A stretch of 64,000 nucleotides of DNA, taken from positions 1 through 64,000 of the forward strand of contig JAQVXZ010000009.1 in assembly GCA_028708845.1 (NCBI GenBank). Reading direction: 5' to 3'. Numbering within the stretch: the first letter of the stretch is position 1; the number at the start of each line of letters is the position of its first letter. The translations under genes and the position numbers were made by a program. The DNA comes from Bacteroidales bacterium (lineage in GTDB: Bacteria > Bacteroidota > Bacteroidia > Bacteroidales > P3). The notes below the pieces were generated by a model. The model was not told the origin of the DNA, made no database searches, and was given only the letters and a program-made list of their open reading frames with translations. Positions 50,871 to 57,966 of this stretch are shown piece after piece.

Positions 50871-53348
50871 ATGTCAGAACGAATAACTCTTTTTGCAGAA
50901 GTAATACTTCCACTACCCCTACCCTCAACTTATACCTATAGAATTCCTTTTGAATGGAATGATTTGGTTAAAAAAGGTCAAAGAGTGGTTGTTCAACTTG
51001 GAAATAAAAAGATTTATTCAGGCATTGTTTTCGATGTTCACGACAAAGCTCCTAAGGTAAGCAGTGTAAAATACATACTATCTATCTTAGATGAGGAGCC
51101 AATAATCAGCGAACTTAGTTTTAGTCTTTGGCTGTGGGTTGCTTCTTATTATATGTGCTATTTAGGAGATGTGATGTCAGCAGCTCTTCCTTCTGCTCTT
51201 AGATTAAAGTCAGAGACAAAAATCATTATGCATCCAGATTTCGATGGTGATATAACTTCTCTTAGTGAAGACGAGTCAAAGGTTTTTGAAGTAGTTTCAA
51301 GGAAGGAAAGCATAGAGATAAAAGATGCAATAGAGACCACAGGGAACAATAATATACTTCCCCTTCTTAATTCAATGATAAGAAAGAACCTTATTATTAC
51401 TGAAGAAGAACTTAATAGCAAATATAGACCTAAGGTTGAAGAGTATATTTCTATATCCAATAATTATAAGGATGAGGAAAAACTCAAAGAACTATTTACT
51501 CGCTTAGAGAGTAAGAAAACCCTTCAAAAACAATACGAAGCTATTCTTATCTTTCTTTCCCTTGCTAAGAATAAGGACAATGAAATTAAGAAATCAGACC
51601 TAACAAAACAACCAAATATATCAGCTTCTGCAATAAAAACTCTTATAAGGGATGAAGTATTTCATATTGAAAAGAAGATTCAAAGTCGTTTGGTGAAAAG
51701 GGAATCTAACCTATCGGTCGATAAGCTTATCTTAAGCGAAGAACAATCAATAGCCTATAATAGCATTATTGAGAAATGGGATGAAAAGCCTGTGTCTCTA
51801 ATACATGGTATTACTGGTAGCGGTAAGACTGAATTATATATTAAGCTAATTAATGATGTTATTAAGGAAGGTAGACAAGTTCTATTCCTTCTTCCTGAAA
51901 TAGCTCTAACAAGTCATTTAATTACACGTTTAGAAAAATACTTTGGCAATAGGATTGGTGTATTTCATTCAAGGTTTTCAAATGAAGAAAGAATTGAAAT
52001 TTGGAATAAGGTAAGAAATCCAATAAAAGAAAGCCGCTATGATATTATTCTTGGCTCTCGTTCTTCCATATTCCTTCCCTTTATTGATTTAGGACTAATT
52101 ATTGTTGATGAAGAACACGACCCTTCCTATAAGCAATACGACCCATCACCACGATACAATGCAAGAGATACAGCAATTGTATTAGCTAATCTTCATAAGG
52201 CAAAGACCGTTCTTGGTTCTGCAACCCCTTCTTTGGAAAGCTATTTCAATGCAAAGGACGATAAATATCAACTATTGGAGCTTAAACAAAGGTATTCAGG
52301 AACTCTATTGCCAGAAGTTTTTCTTGCAGATATAAAAGAATCAACCAAGGCAAAGAAGATGTATTCTCACTTCACAAAAACCTTACTTGAGAATATGGGA
52401 GAGGCTCTAAAGAATAAAGAACAAATAATATTATTTCAAAATAGAAGAGGGTTTGCAAGACATTTACAATGTGAGGCCTGCTCTTGGATCCCTTCATGTG
52501 AACGTTGTGATGTATCTCTTACCTATCATAAGCAATCGGAACTTTTGAAATGCCATTACTGTGGTTATTCCATTAATATACCTCAACAATGCCCAGAATG
52601 CAATAGTCATGGGGTGAAGATGGTTGGCTTTGGAACAGAAAAGATTGAAGAAGATTTAAATATATTCTTTCCAGATGCTAGAATTGCAAGAATGGACTTA
52701 GATACCACAAGAGCAAAATCATCTTACGAAACCCTGATTACAGATTTCCAAGATAGGAAGATAGATATATTGGTTGGGACGCAAATGATAACAAAGGGCT
52801 TAGACTTCGATAATGTATCAATAGTTGGAATCTTGAATGCTGACTCAATAATTAACTTCCCTGATTTCCGCTCCTACGAAAGAGCCTTCCAACAAATGGT
52901 TCAGGTTAGTGGAAGAGCAGGAAGGAAGTTTAAGAGAGGAAGAGTAATAATACAGACCTTCAACCCATATCATCCAGCCATAAAAGATGTTATTAGTAGC
53001 GACTATAATTCAATGTATGAGAGCCAAATCTTAGAAAGGAAAGTATTTAAGTATCCCCCATTCTATCGTTTGATAAAGATAAGTCTTCGCCATAGAGAAA
53101 AAAATGTTGTAGATAAGTCATCAGAAGAGTTTGCTCTTGAAATAAGAAAGATATTTGGTGGAAGAATTCTTGGACCTGAATATCCACTAATACCAAGAAT
53201 AAGAAACTACTACTCCAAAGAGTTTTGGCTAAAAGTGGAGAAAGAAGCCTCCATAACACAAGTAAAACAAGAGATTAAAGTCCTAATGGAGAAATTCCAA
53301 GCCTCCCACAAACAACTCAGAATATCCATTGACGTTGACCCAGTATAA
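50871..53348 (+). CDS. priA: Primosomal replication helicase PriA
   Basis: 3'-5' helicase that restarts stalled replication forks. The 825 residues have the N-terminal DNA-end-binding domain (PLPSTYTYRIP; GQRVVVQLGNKKIYSGIVF), Walker A GITGSGKTELY, DEEH motif (IIVDEEHDPSYK), the zinc-binding insert with eight cysteines (CEACSWIPSCERCD; CHYCGY; CPEC) and QVSGRAGRKFKRGRV. All are intact. It is the last gene of the pgk operon; a terminator, part of a duplicated segment shared with the ilvE 3' end, overlaps its stop. Confidence 0.97.
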   Translation: MSERITLFAEVILPLPLPSTYTYRIPFEWNDLVKKGQRVVVQLGNKKIYSGIVFDVHDKAPKVSSVKYILSILDEEPIISELSFSLWLWVASYYMCYLGDVMSAALPSALRLKSETKIIMHPDFDGDITSLSEDESKVFEVVSRKESIEIKDAIETTGNNNILPLLNSMIRKNLIITEEELNSKYRPKVEEYISISNNYKDEEKLKELFTRLESKKTLQKQYEAILIFLSLAKNKDNEIKKSDLTKQPNISASAIKTLIRDEVFHIEKKIQSRLVKRESNLSVDKLILSEEQSIAYNSIIEKWDEKPVSLIHGITGSGKTELYIKLINDVIKEGRQVLFLLPEIALTSHLITRLEKYFGNRIGVFHSRFSNEERIEIWNKVRNPIKESRYDIILGSRSSIFLPFIDLGLIIVDEEHDPSYKQYDPSPRYNARDTAIVLANLHKAKTVLGSATPSLESYFNAKDDKYQLLELKQRYSGTLLPEVFLADIKESTKAKKMYSHFTKTLLENMGEALKNKEQIILFQNRRGFARHLQCEACSWIPSCERCDVSLTYHKQSELLKCHYCGYSINIPQQCPECNSHGVKMVGFGTEKIEEDLNIFFPDARIARMDLDTTRAKSSYETLITDFQDRKIDILVGTQMITKGLDFDNVSIVGILNADSIINFPDFRSYERAFQQMVQVSGRAGRKFKRGRVIIQTFNPYHPAIKDVISSDYNSMYESQILERKVFKYPPFYRLIKISLRHREKNVVDKSSEEFALEIRKIFGGRILGPEYPLIPRIRNYYSKEFWLKVEKEASITQVKQEIKVLMEKFQASHKQLRISIDVDPV

Positions 53349-53448
53349 ACAAAGAAAAGACCGAGATTCGCATCTGGGTCTTTTCGGTTCATTTGTCATG
53401 AAATTTAAGAAAAAACGTATCTTTTTTATTTTTTAATTAGTCAACTAT
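53343..53448. repeat. Duplicated ilvE-end/terminator segment, copy A
   Basis: Matches 55209-55311 in direct orientation, from GTATAAACAAAG through the terminator and TCATGAAATTTAA to TTAGTCAACTAT (the complement of the ilvE stop region). By eye it is about 85 percent identical with a few small gaps. Copy A includes the priA stop codon. The T9SS cargo gene lies between the two copies. Confidence 0.8.
53353..53385 (+). terminator. Terminator after priA
   Basis: An AAAAGACC...GGTCTTTT stem (53355-53362 with 53377-53384) extended by AGA/TCT across one G-G mismatch. It starts 5 bases past the priA stop and is bidirectional by symmetry. Confidence 0.75.
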
Positions 53449-53557
53449 TGTCTTCCATCTGAACTTTTCTCCCTCTCTTAATAACAGCTATGTACTTTAA
53501 TCCTGGATTGGGTCCAACTACTATGTTTCGTTGAACTCGAATAAATTCAATTGCCAT
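53441..53557 (-). pseudogene. HU-related protein remnant joined to an ilvE tail
   Basis: From a start at 53557 the minus strand reads MAIEFIRVQRNIVVGPNPGL, then KYIAVIKRGRKVQMEDNS and stop. The first 30 residues follow the N-terminus of the HU-related protein at 7652-8059 (VKRAISVGLNPGNKYICVIN). The end of the frame comes from ilvE-derived sequence: GGAAGACA then ATAGTTGACTAA, as in ilvE but lacking 25 bases between. The fragment is therefore a chimera and is not expected to work. Confidence 0.65.
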
Positions 53558-53666
53558 AATACAATAATTTTGGTTAATAAATAATTTATTTACTTAAAAG
53601 GAGACTCTCGTCCCTATATCTAAACACTTATTTATCATCGAGATAGACCCTTGTCCTTATCATAAA

Positions 53667-53777
53667 AAAAGCAGACAACGTCTAAACCAAAAGCAGACAA
53701 CGTCTAATGACCCATTTGATAACGGCAAACTACCCATTAGACAACGGCAAACTACCCATTAGACGTTGTCTACTTTT
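53667..53777. repeat. Word-repeat cluster with AGACAACGTCT palindromes
   Basis: AAAAGCAGACAACGTCTA occurs at 53667-53684 and 53689-53706, and its near-complement TAGACGTTGTCTACTTTT is at 53760-53777, allowing an 18-bp stem with one mismatch. Between them AACGGCAAACTACCCATTAG occurs twice, at 53721-53740 and 53743-53762. It sits upstream of the HU remnant and downstream of the T9SS cargo gene. Confidence 0.8.
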
Positions 53778-53843
53778 CACCTAGCCTTTCTTTAATCCTC
53801 AAAAAGCCTTTTAAGAACTATAAAAATGCCGTTTTCGTGTCTT

Positions 53844-54884
53844 TTATTCCACAAGCAATTTCTTTGTTGCAATTCCTCTTGGGGTATAAAGCTTTACGAT
53901 ATATGTTCCTGAAATTAGGTCTGAAATATCTATATACTTCTCATAAGCGTTTATAGAAACAGTCTTTAGTTTCACTCCTCTTATATCATATATCTCAATA
54001 TCCTTAACCTTAAATTGACTTATTACCTTAATATTATCTCTTGCAGGATTTGGTAATACATTGCAAGTGTTGTTAATATCAATTGCATTAACCAAACTTA
54101 AAGAATCAGGTCTTGGAACCAAAATGATTGGGAACCAACCTATATGTTTCTTTCTATAATACTTATAAAGAGAATCATTATCAAACCTTGTCCATTGTGT
54201 AGAATTTCTTTTTAGTAAATAAGGATATTCTCCCTCATAACAACCTCTATCTATTTTCAAACATACCTCATCAGTAAATGATATAGTATGGTCAAACGAA
54301 TACTCAGATCCTCCTCCATAAGCATATTCCTGAGCACTTGGCATATCCACTGCAATATAAAAATCCTTTAACGTTACTTGATTATTGAAATAGTATTTTC
54401 CTTGTATAATGTTCCAAAGTGAAGGAATTGGACCTGGAGTTGAACCAAGAAAAGGAACGGCAACAGTAGCTATTTCAGTTTTTGTTGAATCCATTAAACG
54501 GAAATAATTATAAGCTTGACTCATTCCTGGTTTTGTTCCTCCAACCTTTGCGGCAACACCAATAACCAAAACTGCAGTGTCTAAGTGGTAGGGTTGAGCA
54601 AATGCTCTTGTGTTTACATGGTTTGTATCTTGTGGACCTATTACAGGAGCGTAAGTATCAATCATAGGTAAGTTTAAATCACAAGTTCGTCTCATTAAAC
54701 TATAATGATAAAAAACATTATAATAACCCGAAGGGTCTATAGGATCCCATATTTCTACCGAATCCATCCACATTGGACAATTTAAAACTGTAGGTGGATA
54801 ATAGATTATTGTATCATATATTTGCTGTGATTTACCTTGCAAGCCAATCAAGATAAATGCTGCTACTAGTATTAGTTTTTTCAT
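53844..54884 (-). CDS. Secreted protein with T9SS type A C-terminal sorting domain
   Basis: 346 residues from the ATG at 54884 (MKKLILVAAFILIGLQGKSQ, a signal peptide); a frame open to 54911 adds nine residues that spoil it. The C-terminal 80 residues are a T9SS type A sorting domain: CNVLPNPARDNIKVIS, IEIYDIRGVKLKT, DISDLISGTYIVKLYT and ATKKLLVE. The central part has no domain that I recognise. The protein should cross the outer membrane by T9SS and be anchored or released. It is flanked by the two copies of an ilvE-terminator segment, which suggests late insertion between priA and ilvE. Confidence 0.9.
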   Translation of the reverse strand: MKKLILVAAFILIGLQGKSQQIYDTIIYYPPTVLNCPMWMDSVEIWDPIDPSGYYNVFYHYSLMRRTCDLNLPMIDTYAPVIGPQDTNHVNTRAFAQPYHLDTAVLVIGVAAKVGGTKPGMSQAYNYFRLMDSTKTEIATVAVPFLGSTPGPIPSLWNIIQGKYYFNNQVTLKDFYIAVDMPSAQEYAYGGGSEYSFDHTISFTDEVCLKIDRGCYEGEYPYLLKRNSTQWTRFDNDSLYKYYRKKHIGWFPIILVPRPDSLSLVNAIDINNTCNVLPNPARDNIKVISQFKVKDIEIYDIRGVKLKTVSINAYEKYIDISDLISGTYIVKLYTPRGIATKKLLVE

Positions 54885-55014
54885 ATTATTTGTTATTAAT
54901 TGGTTAAACATTTAATTTATTATCTCTTCTATTAACCTTAACAAAAGTTTAGGTGGAAAAGTAAGTGAAACTATAAAATATAATTTATTCTTACCTTGAA
55001 AACATGTAATATTC

Positions 55015-55169
55015 CCGTCGTGCTGGATTTGTCCTTAACGTTGAACTGGATTTCTTTCTTTGCATTGTCTTGACTTTATTTATATTACGGATTATAAAGC
55101 TTTATTATAATGAGAGGTGGAGTGCTTGTAGGTTTACCGCTTGCAAAGTAAGAAATCCACCTTGAGGGA
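55015..55169. repeat. REP/MITE-like element, copy E5 (diverged)
   Basis: Begins CCGTCGTGCTGGATTTG and contains TTTCTTTGCATTGTCTTGAC, TTATATTACGGATTA, GAGGTGGAGTGC and AATCCACCTTGAGGG in the order of E3 and E4, but with more changes and a lost CGACGG end. It fills most of the gap between the T9SS gene and ilvE. Confidence 0.75.
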
Positions 55170-55208
55170 GTTTACTAATTGATACTGCAAATGTATAAAA
55201 CTAATTCT

Positions 55209-55311
55209 GTATAAACAAAGAAAAGACCGAGATTCACATCTGGGTCTTTTCAACTGATTATCATGAAATTTAAAAAAACGTGTCTTTATTATTTTATGAT
55301 TAGTCAACTAT
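55209..55311. repeat. Duplicated ilvE-end/terminator segment, copy B
   Basis: The partner of 53343-53448. It contains the ilvE stop codon and an AAAAGACC...GGTCTTTT terminator for ilvE on the minus strand. Being attached to intact ilvE, it is probably the original copy. Confidence 0.8.
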
Positions 55312-56313
55312 CTCGTTCCAATTATGGGTGTCAGGATGTCTTCCGTCTTGTATTCCTGTTAACATATCATAAAGTTTTGTACAAACAGGACCTGCTTCGG
55401 TTCCGTAGTCATAAACTTTTCCAGTAGATCTTTCTTGAATTTGGCAAATTGGAGAAATAACTGCTGCTGTTCCGCAAGCTGCTACTTCGTCAAATGTTGA
55501 TAATTCTTCAACTGGAATTGGTCTTTCTTCAACACTCATACCAATATCCTTTGCTAGTTGGCGAAGTGACATATTGGTGATTGATTGAAGGATAGATGGT
55601 GATTTAGGAGTACAATAGGTATTGTTTTTAATACCAAAGAAGTTAGCAGCACCTGCTTCATCAATATATTTTTTGTGAATTGCGTCTAAGTATATGCAAT
55701 TTGAGAATCCTTCTTGAGCAGCTCTTTGTCCTGAGAAAAGAGAAGCAGCATAGTTTCCTCCAACTTTGTATGTTCCTGTTCCAAGTGGAGCAGCACGGTC
55801 AAAGTCATCAACTAATTGGAATTTCACTGGCTTAAATCCTTCTTTGAAATAAGGACCAACTGGACCAACGAAAATTATAAATAAGTACTCTTCTGCTGGT
55901 CTAACACCAACTTGAGGACCTGTTCCAATTAGTAGTGGACGAATATAAAGAGAAGCTCCTGAACCTGCTGGAGGAACAAATCTTTCATTTCTTTTAACAA
56001 CTTCTTTACATGCTCTAACAAACAATTCTTCTGGAACTGGTGCCATCATAATTCCCTTTGCAGTACGTTGAAGTCTTTTTGCATTTTCGTATGGGCGAAA
56101 CAAACGAATTTTTTCGTCAACTCCACGGAATGCTTTCATTCCCTCAAAGCCTTCTTGTCCATAATGTAGACAAGTTGCAGCCATATGCATAGTTATTTCT
56201 TCTGATTCATGGAATTCTAATTCACCCCATTTTCCATCACGATAGTAACAACGAACGTTACAATCAGTTTTGAAGTAGCCAAATGGTAGGCTTGACCAAT
56301 TTATATCACTCAT
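55300..56313 (-). CDS. ilvE: Branched-chain amino acid aminotransferase
   Basis: PLP-dependent class IV aminotransferase interconverting Val, Leu and Ile with their 2-oxo acids. The 337 residues show CLHYGQEGFEGMKAFRG, FRPYENAKRL, GSGASLYIRPLLIGTGPQVGV, the PLP lysine in GTYKVGGNYA, LDAIHKKYIDEAGAANFFGI and EVAACGTAAVISPI. This is the group II (eukaryote-like) branch used by Bacteroidota. It is monocistronic on the minus strand with its terminator in the duplicated segment at 55209-55311. Confidence 0.97.
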   Translation of the reverse strand: MSDINWSSLPFGYFKTDCNVRCYYRDGKWGELEFHESEEITMHMAATCLHYGQEGFEGMKAFRGVDEKIRLFRPYENAKRLQRTAKGIMMAPVPEELFVRACKEVVKRNERFVPPAGSGASLYIRPLLIGTGPQVGVRPAEEYLFIIFVGPVGPYFKEGFKPVKFQLVDDFDRAAPLGTGTYKVGGNYAASLFSGQRAAQEGFSNCIYLDAIHKKYIDEAGAANFFGIKNNTYCTPKSPSILQSITNMSLRQLAKDIGMSVEERPIPVEELSTFDEVAACGTAAVISPICQIQERSTGKVYDYGTEAGPVCTKLYDMLTGIQDGRHPDTHNWNEIVD

Positions 56314-56387
56314 TTTCTTAAAAATTTATTGTGTTTTCTGATTCTTATTCTTGTGCGAAATTACGAATTATTATCTATATGGCAAAA

Positions 56388-57143
56388 TTATAATTGAAAG
56401 AAAAGCTCTTTCTCGTATTTAATATTGTGTAAGAACAAAGCCTTAGCAGGAAATGAAGCACCTGCTCTCTTCCTATCCTTAGCCTCAATTATTTCACAAA
56501 ATTCTCTAATGCTTATTTTCTCTATCCCCACCTCAACCAATGTTCCAACAATACTCCTTACCATATTTCTTAAGAAACGATTAGCCTCAATTGTAAAGAC
56601 CACCATATCACCCTCCTTTTCCCAACGAGCATAAATTATTGTACAGTTATTATTATTGACCTGTGTGTGTAGTTTTGAGAAACTTGTAAAGTCAGTATAA
56701 GAAATTAGCTTTTGGCAAGCCTCATTCATTTTATCAATATTTAATGGTCTTGAAAAGTAATGAGAGAAATCATTATTAAAAGGTTGTTTCTCTTGTGCAA
56801 TATAGTATTTATAGGTTCTAGTTCCTGCATCAAAACGTGCATGTGCATCGGGTTTCATCTTAAAAATCCCCATTATCTTTATATCGAAGCCAAAATAACG
56901 GTTAAGTTTAAATATTAGCTCCTCTATTTCCTGATTAGAAATCTCTTTATAGTCGAAATGAGCATAGTAATTTAGGGCATGAACCCCTGTGTCTGTTCTT
57001 CCGCAGCCTGTAATATCTATTTTTTCTTTTAGAAGGTGAAAAAAAGCTGTCTCTAAACTTTCTTGAATAGATGGCTCATTGGGCTGAACTTGCCAACCAC
57101 AAAAATTTGTTCCGTTATATGATAGATGTAAAAAATACCTCAT
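56388..57143 (-). CDS. truA: tRNA pseudouridine(38-40) synthase
   Basis: Isomerises uridines at positions 38, 39 and 40 of the anticodon stem-loop. The 251 residues have YNGTNFCGWQVQ, the catalytic aspartate in GCGRTDTGVHALN, YKYYI, FTSFSK and NRFLRNMVRSIVGTLVEVG. Length is normal. A -7 element lies at 57161-57168. It stands between ilvE and a repeat cluster and is transcribed on its own. Confidence 0.96.
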   Translation of the reverse strand: MRYFLHLSYNGTNFCGWQVQPNEPSIQESLETAFFHLLKEKIDITGCGRTDTGVHALNYYAHFDYKEISNQEIEELIFKLNRYFGFDIKIMGIFKMKPDAHARFDAGTRTYKYYIAQEKQPFNNDFSHYFSRPLNIDKMNEACQKLISYTDFTSFSKLHTQVNNNNCTIIYARWEKEGDMVVFTIEANRFLRNMVRSIVGTLVEVGIEKISIREFCEIIEAKDRKRAGASFPAKALFLHNIKYEKELFFQL

Positions 57144-57160
57144 CTTGTTTCTTTCTTATG

Positions 57161-57168
57161 CAAAGATA
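57161..57168 (-). promoter_or_regulatory. -7 promoter element of truA
   Basis: The minus strand reads TATCTTTG, 18 bases upstream of the start at 57143. Confidence 0.55.
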
Positions 57169-57188
57169 AATAAAATCTACCACCTTCA

Positions 57189-57297
57189 AATGAAACGCTG
57201 TATTAATTTCGTAGATCTTCATAATAATTTATTAAAACGAAGATTCAGCAAATTCTTTCTTCGTTTCATTTTCCTAACTCTTGATTTCATTTCTTCA
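57189..57297. repeat. AAACGAAG-family repeat cluster 6
   Basis: AATGAAACGCTGTATTA, TATTAAAACGAAGATTC, TTTCTTCGTTTCATTTT and CTTGATTTCATTTCTTC. An ATTAAAACGAAG/CTTCGTTTCAT pairing could form an imperfect hairpin. It lies between truA and the iorB terminator. Confidence 0.6.
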
Positions 57298-57308
57298 ATA
57301 CAAAAGAC

Positions 57309-57342
57309 AAAAAAAAGGATCTCAAATTAATGAAATCCTTTT
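57309..57342 (-). terminator. Terminator of the iorA-iorB operon
   Basis: On the minus strand AAAAGGAT and ATCCTTTT (57335-57342 with 57313-57320) form an 8-bp stem followed by TTTT, about 20 bases past the iorB stop. Confidence 0.75.
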
Positions 57343-57362
57343 CTTATATTAGTTATTGTAGT

Positions 57363-57944
57363 TTACAATTTGTCTGCAACAGCTCTTCCTGCTCTTAGAG
57401 AATTGATGTTTGATTCAACAATTGCTTCACCTTTTCTAGAGAAAGTATCTGTAATTGCTTTTTCAAGTTGTTCAATATCTATTTTTAAGTATTTAGAAGC
57501 TGCTCCAAGAACTACCATATTAGTTCCTTTGAAGTTCCCTAGTTCTATTGCTATCTTGTCTGCATCAAATACAATGCTGTTTTTTAATTTTCTAATCTCA
57601 GCCAAAATATCTTCCTTTTCTGGATAGTTTGGAATATTGATAAATGGATTTTCGTTAGTTATTACCCAACCGTTTTCTTTGTCAAGATATGGTAAGTAAC
57701 GTAGTGCTTCCATTGGTTCAACAGAGATTATCAAATCGCATTCTCCCTCTGGAATAAGGTCAGATGAAATTTCTTTATCGCTAAGGCGAAGATGAGACTG
57801 AACATCTCCTCCTCTTTGTGACATGCCATGCGTTTCTGCTTGCTTCATAAACATTCCCATGCCAAGAGCAGCTTTAGAGATTATGGCAGCAGAACTTAAA
57901 GCTCCCATTCCACCTACTCCGCATAATATTATATCTATCTTCAT
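57363..57944 (-). CDS. iorB: Indolepyruvate ferredoxin oxidoreductase, beta subunit
   Basis: Gamma-type subunit of the thiamine-dependent 2-oxoacid:ferredoxin oxidoreductases. The 193 residues contain IILCGVGGMGALSSAAIISKAA, ETHGMSQRGGDVQSHLRL and SVEPMEALRYLPYL, the standard IorB motifs. With IorA it oxidises aryl pyruvates from aromatic amino acid breakdown to aryl-acetyl-CoA with reduction of ferredoxin, an anaerobic reaction. It begins 22 bases after iorA and is followed by a terminator. Confidence 0.95.
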   Translation of the reverse strand: MKIDIILCGVGGMGALSSAAIISKAALGMGMFMKQAETHGMSQRGGDVQSHLRLSDKEISSDLIPEGECDLIISVEPMEALRYLPYLDKENGWVITNENPFINIPNYPEKEDILAEIRKLKNSIVFDADKIAIELGNFKGTNMVVLGAASKYLKIDIEQLEKAITDTFSRKGEAIVESNINSLRAGRAVADKL

Positions 57945-57966
57945 TTCTTTCTTTCTTTAAAGGTTA

